Assembly: GCA_027484685.1 (NCBI GenBank)
Contig: JAIXSO010000019.1
Span: 19,013 to 83,012 of the forward strand
Length of the DNA stretch: 64,000 nt
Source of the DNA: Bacteroidota bacterium
GTDB taxonomy: Bacteria; Bacteroidota; Bacteroidia; UKL13-3
Direction: 5' to 3'
Shown here: in pieces, positions 25,792-34,325 of the stretch
Layout of the letters: every line of letters begins with the position of its first letter
Numbering within the stretch: the stretch's first letter is position 1
Made by a program: the position numbers and the translations under genes
Notes under the pieces: model-generated
Databases searched by the model: none
What the model was told of the DNA's origin: nothing
Seen by the model: only the letters and a program-made list of their open reading frames with translations

Positions 25792-28062
25792 TTATAATTT
25801 AAACCTTAAACCACCATAGTACATTTGACCAAATACTGGTCCCCAAACCATGCTTGCATCAAAGTTACTTCCAAAAGGATTTTGAGCATCTATGATTGGA
25901 TTATTTTGTTTAAAGTTTAAAATATTTTCAACTCCAATATATATATCTAACTTTTTATTAAATAAACTTTTGCTTACTTGTGAGTTTAATAAATAATAGC
26001 TTTCCGAAAAGTTAGGCAATTGTTTGTCACTATTATTTTGAAGTGTACTAGGTAATCTTTTGGGGCCAATCCACTGACAGGTTAAATCAAAACTCCATTT
26101 GTTTTTAGTTGTATAACCAATGTTTAAAAAAGCTCTATGAGCAGCTATTAAAGGCACTTCTTTTTCACCAATAGAATCGTAATGTGTTAGCACATCATAT
26201 AATCGATAAGCTAATCTTACATCTAATCTTTTGATAGGTTCATAATCTAATTGTACCTGAAAACTATTTGAATATGATTTACCATTTAAGTTATAAAAAC
26301 GTACTTCTTTTATATTGATGTCTCTATCAACCACCACTTGATTTTGGAAATAAGTATAATAATAATCTAAGCTAATGGTTCCTTTTCTATAGTTCAGTTT
26401 AAAATCTTTAGTTAATGATAAACCAAAATTCCAAGCTACCTCTGGCTGCAAACCATAAGCATTTTTATTATAGTTGGTATTAAATACAAATTGCCTTGAG
26501 CTAACCAACAACCCTGTATTTTCAGCAATAATATTAGCAGTTCGTTGACCTCTACCAACACTGGCTCTTAAAACAGTTTGTTTATCAAAAGCTAAACGTG
26601 TATGCAAACGTGGCGTATAAAATAAGCCATATAAATTATTATAATCAAGGCGCTGACCAAACACTAAACTAAACTTATTTAAGTAGCTATAAGTATATTC
26701 AAAAAATGCTCCTGCTACATTTTCATTTCGTTTAAAATGATAACGTGTATTTGTATTGAACGCATTATTATAATTATCAAAATGCTCATTATAATTATCA
26801 AGCATTAAGCTTAGGCCTGTTCTAAACTTATGGTCGCTAGTATTAATTAACGATTGGTAAATAAGATTTGCATAAAGTGACTCTTGCAAACCTTCATAAT
26901 TATTTTTACCAAAATAAGTATTGTAATTCTGACTCAATGCTGATAATTGTAAACCTAAACTTTTATAAATTTTCTTTGGGAAAACATAACCAAATTTTAG
27001 CCAAGCATCTTTTTTTTCGGCTTTAATATTGGTGCCATATTGTGTAAACAAACTTCGTTTACTTACATCAAAATTTATTTGTCCACCCGTTTTATCATCA
27101 CTTAAAAAACTAGCACCACCTTGCATAATAAAACCTTTACCTTTATCAAATTTAAATCTATACATAAGGTTAACTTGATAACCTAATGGATTATCTAAAT
27201 AACCATCGTTGTTGTTATCCATTTTTAAAGATAACATACTACCATGCAACAATACAGATTGACTAAAAGAATTATTTAATTTGTTGGCTACAATTAAATT
27301 TGTTTCATACCTACCACCTTCGCTAGCATAAGCGTTAAAATATATTTTTTCTTTTACATCAGGCTTATGAAGCTCAGTATTTATTTGCCCTGCAATACTT
27401 TCAAAACCATTCACCACAGAACCAATTCCTTTAGTAACTTGAATGTTATTAATCCAAGTTCCAGGCGTGTATGTATTACCGTAGTTAACCGCCAAACCCC
27501 TTGCTCCTGGCATATTTTCTTGCGTTAATTGAGCATATTGACTTGCCAAACCAAGCATTTGAATTTGTTTGGTTCCTGTTACTGCATCTGTTAAGTTTAC
27601 ATCAACCGAAGGATTGGTTTCGAAACTCTCACTTAAGTTACAACAAGCTGCTTTAAACAACTCTTTCTCGTTCATAATAGTGGTTTTCCATGGGTCAATA
27701 AAACTTACTTCCGAAGTTTTACGCTCAATAGTAACGTTTACATCTTTCAGCTTATTTTTAGTTATAAGTAAAACCTTTACAAACTTTTTTTCAGCCACAA
27801 AAATGGTATCAGTTTTATAGCCGACATAAGATACAACTAGGTTTTTAGTATTGGGTGAAAAGGGAATTTTAAAAACACCATTGCTATCTGATATTTCAAT
27901 TTTGTTTTCGTTTAACCATTTAATATAAGCACCTTGTATGGGTGTAATATTTCCTTTCAAGTCCACATCAACCACAATGCCTTTTAAAAAATCGTTAGTT
28001 GTTTGCGCATGGATATAATTCACCATAAAAAATATGGTAAAAATTGCTACGAATTTTTTCAT
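25792..28062 (-). CDS. TonB-dependent outer membrane receptor linked to copper handling
   Basis: A 756-residue receptor, starting at MKKFVAIFTIFFMVNYIHAQ (28062). The in-frame 12 residues upstream spoil the signal peptide and are dropped. Residues ~25-105 are a carboxypeptidase-like beta-sandwich (SNGVFKIPF, VVSYVGYKTDTI). The plug follows, with the motif AACCNLSESFETNPSVDVN and QIQMLGLASQY. The rest is a 22-strand barrel ending in YYGGLRFKL. The CC motif at the start of the plug is usual in receptors found beside HMA-domain and MbnP genes. The neighbours point to copper or a copper chelate as ligand; this is inference. No TonB box was searched for. Confidence 0.88.
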   Translation of the reverse strand: MKKFVAIFTIFFMVNYIHAQTTNDFLKGIVVDVDLKGNITPIQGAYIKWLNENKIEISDSNGVFKIPFSPNTKNLVVSYVGYKTDTIFVAEKKFVKVLLITKNKLKDVNVTIERKTSEVSFIDPWKTTIMNEKELFKAACCNLSESFETNPSVDVNLTDAVTGTKQIQMLGLASQYAQLTQENMPGARGLAVNYGNTYTPGTWINNIQVTKGIGSVVNGFESIAGQINTELHKPDVKEKIYFNAYASEGGRYETNLIVANKLNNSFSQSVLLHGSMLSLKMDNNNDGYLDNPLGYQVNLMYRFKFDKGKGFIMQGGASFLSDDKTGGQINFDVSKRSLFTQYGTNIKAEKKDAWLKFGYVFPKKIYKSLGLQLSALSQNYNTYFGKNNYEGLQESLYANLIYQSLINTSDHKFRTGLSLMLDNYNEHFDNYNNAFNTNTRYHFKRNENVAGAFFEYTYSYLNKFSLVFGQRLDYNNLYGLFYTPRLHTRLAFDKQTVLRASVGRGQRTANIIAENTGLLVSSRQFVFNTNYNKNAYGLQPEVAWNFGLSLTKDFKLNYRKGTISLDYYYTYFQNQVVVDRDINIKEVRFYNLNGKSYSNSFQVQLDYEPIKRLDVRLAYRLYDVLTHYDSIGEKEVPLIAAHRAFLNIGYTTKNKWSFDLTCQWIGPKRLPSTLQNNSDKQLPNFSESYYLLNSQVSKSLFNKKLDIYIGVENILNFKQNNPIIDAQNPFGSNFDASMVWGPVFGQMYYGGLRFKL

Positions 28063-28086
28063 TAGTAATAAAATAATAGGTGAGAT

Positions 28087-28117
28087 AAAGGATAACAAAT
28101 TGGTTTTGCTATCCTTT
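28087..28117 (-). terminator. Possible weak hairpin between the HMA and TonB receptor genes
   Basis: Arms AAAGGATA/TATCCTTT with a 15-nt loop in the 95-bp gap. There is no good T run, so it may attenuate transcription rather than end it. It could allow separate control of the receptor. Confidence 0.3.
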
Positions 28118-28156
28118 AAAATATTATAATAAATTCATTTAGTTTATTAGTTAAAA

Positions 28157-28504
28157 CTAATCATGGTGCGTAAAATCGTTATCACGATACATGCAGCAGT
28201 CAGGAAGTTTTAAATAAACTTTATCTGGAGCTTTTGTTTTTTCAGTATCATGTCCGCAATCAGCTATTAACTGATGGATTTTTTCAATGGTAATTTTATC
28301 GGGCGAATAAACCACTTCTATTATTTTGGTATCTACATTCCAATCTGCCGATTTTACTCCTTTTACATCCAATGCTGTTTCAATTCTTTCTTTGCATTGA
28401 GGGCAATTGCCAAAAACTTTAAACTTAACTATAACTGGTTTTTTAGCGCTGCTAAATGCCATTAAACTAAAAATGGCTAATAATAATACTATAATATTTT
28501 TCAT
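28157..28504 (-). CDS. Periplasmic heavy-metal-associated (HMA) domain protein
   Basis: 115 residues with a signal peptide (MKNIIVLLLAIFSLMAFSSA). The HMA fold runs from ~22 to 90 with metal motif FGNCPQCKERIE, a CxxC that binds Cu(I) in this family. A C-terminal extension adds more possible ligands: LPDCCMYRDNDFTHHD. It starts 3 bp after the stop of the MbnH-like gene, so the two are co-transcribed. I infer a periplasmic copper carrier that may pass metal between the MbnP-like protein and later acceptors. Confidence 0.88.
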   Translation of the reverse strand: MKNIIVLLLAIFSLMAFSSAKKPVIVKFKVFGNCPQCKERIETALDVKGVKSADWNVDTKIIEVVYSPDKITIEKIHQLIADCGHDTEKTKAPDKVYLKLPDCCMYRDNDFTHHD

Positions 28505-28507
28505 AAC

Positions 28508-29572
28508 TTATGGTTTTTTAAAATTGGGGTTGTTAATAAATTCGTAATCTGTAAGTGTTTTTAAAAAGGCAATGATTTGTTGCTTTTCAGTTTCATTCAG
28601 CCTACCTTTTTTAGCCAACGAAATATTTACATCTAATGTTGGTGATTCAACAAAACCTGTATTGTAATGCTCTAATACTTGCTCTAAAGTAGCAAACCTA
28701 CCATCGTGCATATAAGGCGCAGTGAGTTCAATATTACGAAGTGAAGGTGTTTTAAACTTACCTCTATCTAAAATAGATTTGGTAACTCTTTCTCTGCCTA
28801 AATCTGTAAAAACTGAATCAAGACCGTTATTCCTAAACTCAAAATCGGTAAAAGTACTTCCAAAAGTGTGGCAATGGGTACAATCACCTTTATCTTGATT
28901 TTCATATAACTCTTTGCCTTTTAATTCATCTTGCGATAACTCTACTTCTCCTCTTAAAAATTTATCGTATTTGCTATTTGCCGAAATCATTGTTCTTTCA
29001 AATTGAGCAACCGCTTTCATTAGTAATTGAGAGGTAATGCTATCGGTTCCAAACGCTCTTTTAAACAATTTAGGATATTCAGGATGTTTATTGAGTTTAT
29101 ACAAAACATTGGTTAATGTTTCATGCATTTCTAATGGATTTTCAATTGGGCCAATAACTTGGTCTTCAATAGTTGCAGCACCACCATCCCAAAAAAACTT
29201 TTTCTCCCAAGCCAAATTCATAATTGGCATGGCATTTCGCGTTCCTATTTCACCAGTAATTCCTTTACTAAAGCGCAATGTACTATCGGTAAAAGCATAG
29301 TTTTGGTTATGACAACTTCCACATGATTGTGTGTTATTTAACGATAACATTGGATCATAAAATAACTTTCTTCCTAAAGCAATTCCCTCCACTGTTAATG
29401 GATTATTGGTAGGAATTACAATTTTAGGAAAACCAAAAGGTGTGGCTAACGAAAAAGGTGTGGCCGGAGTATCAATTGTATTGGTATTGGTTGGAGTTAC
29501 TTTATCGTCTTTTGTGCACGAAAAAATTAGAACAACCAAAGTTATCATTAATAAAATAATGTACCTCTTCAT
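28508..29572 (-). CDS. MbnH-like di-haem cytochrome c peroxidase family enzyme
   Basis: A 354-residue lipoprotein (lipobox region VVLIFSC). Two c-type haem motifs are visible, CGSCHNQ (~83) and CTHCHTF (~231), and the ENPLEMH, GRFATLEQVLEHYN and LKTLTDY segments are those of the CCP/MauG superfamily. The start is the ATG at 29572, two bases after the MbnP-like stop; an ATG at 29590 would overlap that gene. Characterised MbnH enzymes oxidise a Trp of the partner MbnP to kynurenine to create a copper site. The adjacent MbnP gene makes MbnH the best call over a peroxide-detoxifying peroxidase. Confidence 0.85.
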   Translation of the reverse strand: MKRYIILLMITLVVLIFSCTKDDKVTPTNTNTIDTPATPFSLATPFGFPKIVIPTNNPLTVEGIALGRKLFYDPMLSLNNTQSCGSCHNQNYAFTDSTLRFSKGITGEIGTRNAMPIMNLAWEKKFFWDGGAATIEDQVIGPIENPLEMHETLTNVLYKLNKHPEYPKLFKRAFGTDSITSQLLMKAVAQFERTMISANSKYDKFLRGEVELSQDELKGKELYENQDKGDCTHCHTFGSTFTDFEFRNNGLDSVFTDLGRERVTKSILDRGKFKTPSLRNIELTAPYMHDGRFATLEQVLEHYNTGFVESPTLDVNISLAKKGRLNETEKQQIIAFLKTLTDYEFINNPNFKKP

Positions 29573-29573
29573 G

Positions 29574-30323
29574 TTATTGAACCTTTTCAAAAGTGAACGA
29601 TTTTTCTAAATTACTTTTCATGTTAGCAATCCAAATATCATCTGCTGCATCGCTCGACTGGCGGTCGTTATCAATATTGAAATCAATGATATTTTGAGCT
29701 GAATAAGCTTTATTTAAATCAAAATCTACAGTAAAGTTACCTACAGTTCCAACGTTTACAGCTGGCAACGATAATGTAACATAAGCCCTAGCAGGATTTG
29801 TACCTAAATGTAATCTTAAAGGTTTTACACCATTAAACGAACTGGTATATTTACCTTCGTGTTTCAAAAATATATATCCTGTATTCCAAGTCCAAATCAT
29901 ACCATAACTTGGGTCTAAAAATCCATCTTGTAAACCACTTGTATTTCTAATAGAATCAACTCCTAAAATAAACTTCATTTTAGTGTATTTTCCGTTGGGC
30001 ACATTTTTTAAAGCAATTGTATTTTGTAGTGGTTCTGCTATATCAATTAAGTTATAGTTCTTGGCTAACCATTCATTGTTATTTTCATCAACCAACGAAA
30101 TATTGGTAACATAATACTTTAATATAGTAACTGTATATTTAGTATTAAGAGCATTGGTAAACTGTGTATCTATTAACTGAATTGGAGTTTCAGAAACAGT
30201 ATTGTTAAATACTATATTTAAATTACTTGTTGCTATGGTAGTAGTAGGTTTAGTTTCTTCCTTATCGCATGAAACTAACAAAACGCATGATATGAATATT
30301 AAATTTAAAATTATTTTTTTCAT
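29574..30323 (-). CDS. MbnP-like copper-binding lipoprotein
   Basis: A 249-residue lipoprotein (lipobox LLVSC). It matches the MbnP family by the order of motifs: VTILKYYVTNISLV, then LKNVPNGKYTKMKFILGVDS, the conserved Trp-rich stretch GMIWTWNTGYIFLKHEG (~137) and LRLHLG, ending with a DFDLNKA segment. In MbnP a Trp in such a stretch is oxidised by MbnH to kynurenine, forming a high-affinity copper site. The MbnH-like gene starts 2 bp downstream. The role here is expected to be copper capture in the periplasm or on the outer membrane surface. Confidence 0.85.
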   Translation of the reverse strand: MKKIILNLIFISCVLLVSCDKEETKPTTTIATSNLNIVFNNTVSETPIQLIDTQFTNALNTKYTVTILKYYVTNISLVDENNNEWLAKNYNLIDIAEPLQNTIALKNVPNGKYTKMKFILGVDSIRNTSGLQDGFLDPSYGMIWTWNTGYIFLKHEGKYTSSFNGVKPLRLHLGTNPARAYVTLSLPAVNVGTVGNFTVDFDLNKAYSAQNIIDFNIDNDRQSSDAADDIWIANMKSNLEKSFTFEKVQ

Positions 30324-30426
30324 TGTATTAATTGATTAATTGACCAATACGAAAATATTGGGTAAATAAAAACAAGCAGCTTAAACAATGATGCTTAAGA
30401 GCCAAAATCAGTAAAATACAATTATC

Positions 30427-30816
30427 CTAAATGCGAAGAAAAATACCACTCAATACAGTGAGAATGAGAGGCGGTATAAAACCGTCTTTTTCTGTAAAGG
30501 TATTTTTGTTAAAGTTACAAGAGAAGGTGTTAAATGTTATTTTTTGCCAAACAAAACCAAGTAATTTATAACTGCTATTATTTAAGTTAATGGTTTTAAC
30601 CAAATTTGATTGGTCATCATTTACTTGGCATTTAATGGTAAAATCTTTACAGCAAGAATTATCTGCCAATTTACCACAATCGCAGGCATCATCATTTCCG
30701 TGTTCAAAAAAACTAATATCAGTAATACTGCCACCACAAAAGTGAACGGAAGCATTTACTTTACTTGATAAAGTTAAATAAAATAGAGCAAATAATATGT
30801 AAAGTGTTTTCTTCAA
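30427..30816 (-). CDS. Small exported Cys-rich protein, HYC_CC_PP-family-like
   Basis: About 129 residues if it begins at the TTG at 30816 (read as MKKTLYILFALFYLTLSSKVNA, a good signal peptide). No ATG fits and the frame upstream lacks signal features. The mature part has clustered Cys: VHFCGGSITD, DACDCGKLADNSCCKD, and a Pro-Pro near the end (GFIPPLIL). This order of H-x-C, CC and PP is that of a Bacteroidota family found beside metal transport genes. It lies 103 bp upstream of the MbnP-like gene on the same strand, so I place it in the copper operon. A metal-binding role is inferred from the Cys/His content. Confidence 0.7.
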   Translation of the reverse strand: MKKTLYILFALFYLTLSSKVNASVHFCGGSITDISFFEHGNDDACDCGKLADNSCCKDFTIKCQVNDDQSNLVKTINLNNSSYKLLGFVWQKITFNTFSCNFNKNTFTEKDGFIPPLILTVLSGIFLRI

Positions 30817-31013
30817 ACCGTTTGCAATTATAAAGTAATTTTTGAAACAAAAAATAATTACACCGCTTTTTAAACAAATTTTAGGTTTGTAAAATGTAAT
30901 TAACAAACAAATTACCTAATAAATGATTTGAATCTGCTTCATAAACCAATTACATTATTTCTTCTAACTCAATCAAAGTAATTATATTGCGAAACATTTT
31001 TTAACATAACTAT

Positions 31014-31613
31014 TTGAACATTCAACAATATATATCATCAGGCATTTTAGAAGCTTATTGCCTTGGCCAATTAAGCAATGAAGATATGATAGCAGTTGAC
31101 CAAATGGCTATTCAATACGAGGAAGTTAATCAAGAAATTACTCGAATTTTTGAATCGTTAGAACTTGATGTGAGTCCAGTTCAAAACGAACCACTATCGA
31201 AAAATAAAGTAAAGGTATTTAATGATATTTATAAACTAGATGCTGGAAAAGGGAAATTATTTCCTCCTTTAATTGAAGCCAAAACTCCATTTATTGAAAT
31301 AAAAAATTGGCTTGATGAGCAAAAAATAGTTACACCAATTTTAAACGAAAATCAAACTGCGCATCCTTTACCTAGTGACCAATTTGTTGAAAATTTTTTA
31401 GCTTGGGTAAAATTAGGGCATGATGAAGAAATACACTTTAATTATAATGAACACCTAGTAATTATAGAAGGCTCATGTAATATGTATTTTGGTGCTGAAG
31501 TGAAAAGTTATAAAGCAGGTGATATAATAAGTATTGAACCCAATATAGCCCACAAAGCCATTGTCACTTCAAAAGAACCTATGTTTGTTTTAGTGCAAAG
31601 ACAAACTATTTAA
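31014..31613 (+). CDS. Cupin-domain protein with anti-sigma-factor-like N-terminus
   Basis: A 199-residue protein starting at a TTG (31014); no ATG precedes the conserved beginning. Residues 1-50 (IQQYISSGILEAYCLGQLSN) resemble the N-terminal helices of Bacteroidota anti-sigma factors. The last ~85 residues form a cupin barrel with EEIHFNYNEHLVIIEG and GDIISIEPNIAHKAIV; the His and Glu residues could bind a metal. The pairing recalls ChrR, in which a cupin is joined to an anti-sigma domain, although the typical zinc motif HxxxCxxC is not visible. No sigma factor gene is adjacent. It is divergent from the copper operon and could sense a metal or oxidant. Confidence 0.65.
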   Translation: MNIQQYISSGILEAYCLGQLSNEDMIAVDQMAIQYEEVNQEITRIFESLELDVSPVQNEPLSKNKVKVFNDIYKLDAGKGKLFPPLIEAKTPFIEIKNWLDEQKIVTPILNENQTAHPLPSDQFVENFLAWVKLGHDEEIHFNYNEHLVIIEGSCNMYFGAEVKSYKAGDIISIEPNIAHKAIVTSKEPMFVLVQRQTI

Positions 31614-31621
31614 AAAATAAA

Positions 31622-31647
31622 GCCGCTGTAATTTTATTCACAACGGC
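31622..31647 (+). terminator. Terminator after the cupin gene
   Basis: Arms GCCGcTGT/ACAaCGGC with one mismatch, then a short T-rich stretch (ATTTATT), 9 bp past the stop. Moderate strength. Confidence 0.5.
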
Positions 31648-31685
31648 ATTTATTCGAACATTAAGACAAATGAAAAAATTGCTTT

Positions 31686-32264
31686 TTATTTTTGAACTAT
31701 ATCAGCTTCAGTAGTGTAAAGTAACGCTACTAAATCATCAACTAGTTGTTTGTTGTTAGCCGAAGTAACACCGTTTTGCGCTAAACCAACTCCAATATCA
31801 CCTACAAATTTGTCAAAATCAGCTTTATCGGCTTTTACACCCATTCTGTTATTTTGAGCAGGATCGTGAGCTGCTTTCATTGATTTGCCTTTATAGGCAT
31901 AAGCCGAGTTAGTGCAACCTGTAGCAGTACACATAAAATCGGTAAAACTTTTACTTAAAGCTACAAGTCCACTTGTATTACCTGCGCCTAATTCGGCAAA
32001 TAATACTGGGAAATATTTAGCCATTTGAGGATCGCCAGCTATAACTAAAATAGAACTATCAACTACAGCTCTTAAAGTTAATCTGCCAGCCTCTATCATT
32101 TGGCCTGAATTGTTAGGATCGTTCACCATAGTGCTACCTCCTACTCTGCTATACAAAGTTGGCGTAGTTGGTGTAACTGTTTTCGTTTCTTCTTTTGAAC
32201 AAGAAGAGTACATAAATACTGCTAATGATAAGCATGCAGTTAATGTTAATACACTTTTTTTCAT
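31686..32264 (-). CDS. Truncated-haemoglobin-like lipoprotein
   Basis: 192 residues beginning with a lipoprotein signal (MYSSC lipobox), so it lies in the cell envelope. The rest follows the group 1 truncated haemoglobin pattern: TLYSRVGG at the start, DPQMAKYFPVLF, LSKSFTDFMC, then YKGKSMKAAHDPA, where the His is expected to be the proximal haem ligand, and ADFDKFVGDIGVGL. A CTATGC pair near residue 120 could form a disulfide in the periplasm. An oxygen- or NO-binding role in the envelope is inferred. Cytoplasmic globins are far more common in this family, so the location is unusual. The gene upstream starts 29 bp away and is probably co-transcribed. Confidence 0.75.
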   Translation of the reverse strand: MKKSVLTLTACLSLAVFMYSSCSKEETKTVTPTTPTLYSRVGGSTMVNDPNNSGQMIEAGRLTLRAVVDSSILVIAGDPQMAKYFPVLFAELGAGNTSGLVALSKSFTDFMCTATGCTNSAYAYKGKSMKAAHDPAQNNRMGVKADKADFDKFVGDIGVGLAQNGVTSANNKQLVDDLVALLYTTEADIVQK

Positions 32265-32292
32265 GTTTTTTATTTATTTAATTGACTGTTGT

Positions 32293-32721
32293 TTAAAATT
32301 TAGAAATATAAGCTGATAACATACCTGTAAAGGTTGTTTGGTCTTTTCCAATTGGGCATCCAGTGTTAGCGGCTGCTTCAGTTACTACGTATCTTTCAGC
32401 TTTATAATTACCAAGGCTTTTTACCTTATTGTATACATTGAATGAATTTTGATTTCCAATTTTATAGATGTACACCAATATGTTGTCTTTATCGTTAAAG
32501 TAAGCACCTTTAACATCTGGCAAGCTGTTAACAAAATCCTTTATTTTTTTGCCTTCCACTTCGTTTATATTTTGCTTAAAATCAATTCTGCTTAGTTGAA
32601 TTTGATTGGTTGGTTTTGGATGACGTGTAACCAAATAAATATGTACAACTAATACTACAAATAATACAGCTACTACAGAACCTAACCAAGCTAGCACTTT
32701 TAAAAATTTTCTATTTTTCAT
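32293..32721 (-). CDS. Hypothetical membrane-anchored periplasmic protein
   Basis: About 142 residues from the ATG at 32721 (MKNRKFLKVLAWLG...); the longer frame upstream has no credible signal. One membrane helix (VVAVLFVVLVVHIYLV) is followed by a ~95-residue soluble domain with alternating helix/strand pattern (KIKDFVNSLPDVKGAYFNDKD, NILVYIYKIG). This could be an HMA-like ferredoxin fold without CxxC; the family is not recognised. A single Cys is in TGCPIG. It precedes the haemoglobin-like gene by 28 bp, which suggests a shared function. Confidence 0.65.
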   Translation of the reverse strand: MKNRKFLKVLAWLGSVVAVLFVVLVVHIYLVTRHPKPTNQIQLSRIDFKQNINEVEGKKIKDFVNSLPDVKGAYFNDKDNILVYIYKIGNQNSFNVYNKVKSLGNYKAERYVVTEAAANTGCPIGKDQTTFTGMLSAYISKF

Positions 32722-32968
32722 TTTATTACTTATTTGTTTGTCACACTTACGTAATAAAATTGAGCTTGGATTTTTATTTTGAAATAAACACGTGTTTAAA
32801 TTAAACATAAACTATAATTCGCTTATTATCAATTAATTATTTTTATAAAAATTCCTGTTAATTATTAGTATGCTGCAAAATGCTCACCTATACATTATAA
32901 GTTATGTTGTTACTAAATAATTTAATTAAACTTATAGTAATTAATAAATTGCCATCAAAAACGAAACT

Positions 32969-33958
32969 ATGCTTAATTGGAATATAGAACAGCTACAGCT
33001 TAACTTAAAATATACTTGGAAAATATCGCGTAACGCAACCGATTTTAAAATAAACAGCATTATAACTTGTTTTGATAATAGCTATAAAGGAAAAGGTGAA
33101 GCTGCTCCTAATATAAGGTATAACGAAACACCTGAGTTAATGCTTCAAGTGTTTGAAAAATTTGTAGCGGCAGGTGCTAGTAGTATAAATAATGCTGATG
33201 AACTTTCAATTATATTAAACCAAATAAATGCACCAAACGCATTACGTTTTGGAATTGAGCAAGCTTATATTCATTATTTATGCCATAAAGCGGGCTTAGA
33301 TATTTACCAATTTTTAAAAATAGATAAACCTCAAAAAGCTCATACTTGTTATACTTTACCTATTATGAGTCCAAGCGAAATAGTTACCTTTTTCAACCAA
33401 AATAACTTAAACCGTTTTGCTTATCTTAAAATAAAAATTAGTGTAGATGGTGCTTTAGATGAAATAAAAACCTTGGCTTCTATATATAATAAACCTATAC
33501 TTATTGATGCAAATGAAGCATGGAAAGATGCCGATGCGTTGATTAACTTTATTGACAATTTAAAGGGTTACAATATAGCTATGATAGAACAACCTATGCA
33601 TAGCAGTATGGTGAATGAATATAAATATGTAAAACCCAGAGTTGCCCTGCCACTTATGGCCGATGAAAGCTTTTGTGCCCATGTTGACTTTAATGATTTG
33701 AAACAACAATTTGATGCAGTAAACATGAAACTAATGAAGGCTGGCGGCTATTTAAACGGATTGCGACTGATACACGAAGCTAAGAAAAATGGCTTTAAAA
33801 CCATGGTGGGTTGCATGGTAGAAACCACCCTTGGTATGAGTGGTGCTTATGTATTTACTTGCCTTACTAACTTTGCCGATTTAGATGGTTATTTGCTATT
33901 AGAAAACGAACCTTTTAACTTACTAAAAGAAGATAATGGACAAATAAGTTTGGTGTAA
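32969..33958 (+). CDS. Enolase-superfamily dipeptide epimerase (Ala-Glu epimerase type)
   Basis: A 329-residue protein. It has the muconate-lactonising/dipeptide epimerase layout: Lys pair in YLKIKIS (~153), metal ligands Asp in LIDANEAW (~180), Glu in MIEQPM (~209) and Asp in MADESF (~235), and the second catalytic Lys in MKLMKAGG (~258). The N-terminal capping domain is shorter than average. The family epimerises L-Ala-D/L-Glu and related dipeptides during murein peptide recycling. The specificity is inferred. The gene stands alone on the plus strand. Confidence 0.85.
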   Translation: MLNWNIEQLQLNLKYTWKISRNATDFKINSIITCFDNSYKGKGEAAPNIRYNETPELMLQVFEKFVAAGASSINNADELSIILNQINAPNALRFGIEQAYIHYLCHKAGLDIYQFLKIDKPQKAHTCYTLPIMSPSEIVTFFNQNNLNRFAYLKIKISVDGALDEIKTLASIYNKPILIDANEAWKDADALINFIDNLKGYNIAMIEQPMHSSMVNEYKYVKPRVALPLMADESFCAHVDFNDLKQQFDAVNMKLMKAGGYLNGLRLIHEAKKNGFKTMVGCMVETTLGMSGAYVFTCLTNFADLDGYLLLENEPFNLLKEDNGQISLV

Positions 33959-33983
33959 TAATATAGTTTTATATTAATTATGA

Positions 33984-34325
33984 TTTGTCCGTGGTTGGTC
34001 TCCAAACCAATCCTATTTGGGTTTCTCAAAAAAGGGAATTTAATTGACGTTTGTCAAATGTACTTAAAGCATACATTTAAAAAATCTCATAGGAATTTAC
34101 ATATGGTGGCAATTCAACACAAGCATTTTAAGGGTGGCCTTATTGTTATAGTTTCTTTAATTAAGCTCGTCCCTAAGGGACTTTGGTTGGGGTTGGGCTG
34201 GTTTTTTCTACCATAGGTTCGCCTCTACGAGGCTGTAATTTATAAATGTTAGCATTGAACTTATTGCATAAAATTTTATATAATAAAATGCATAACATAA
34301 AAAGTGATTTAACCTTTAAACTAGA
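33984..34325. repeat. Gene-free gap with dispersed short palindromes
   Basis: This ~370-bp gap shows no convincing gene. It holds TTTGTCCGTGGTTGGTCTCC (33985-34004), the palindrome GTCCCTAAGGGAC (34169-34181) and the inverted repeat GCCTCTACGAGGC (34221-34233). The first recurs at 34613 and, inverted, near 34702-34732. The pattern of several GC-richer palindromes in AT-rich DNA suggests small REP-like elements. Confidence 0.55.

Noticed and set aside
33980..34216. 78-codon plus-strand frame after the epimerase gene
   Set aside because: It is made of dispersed palindromes and has no protein-like composition.
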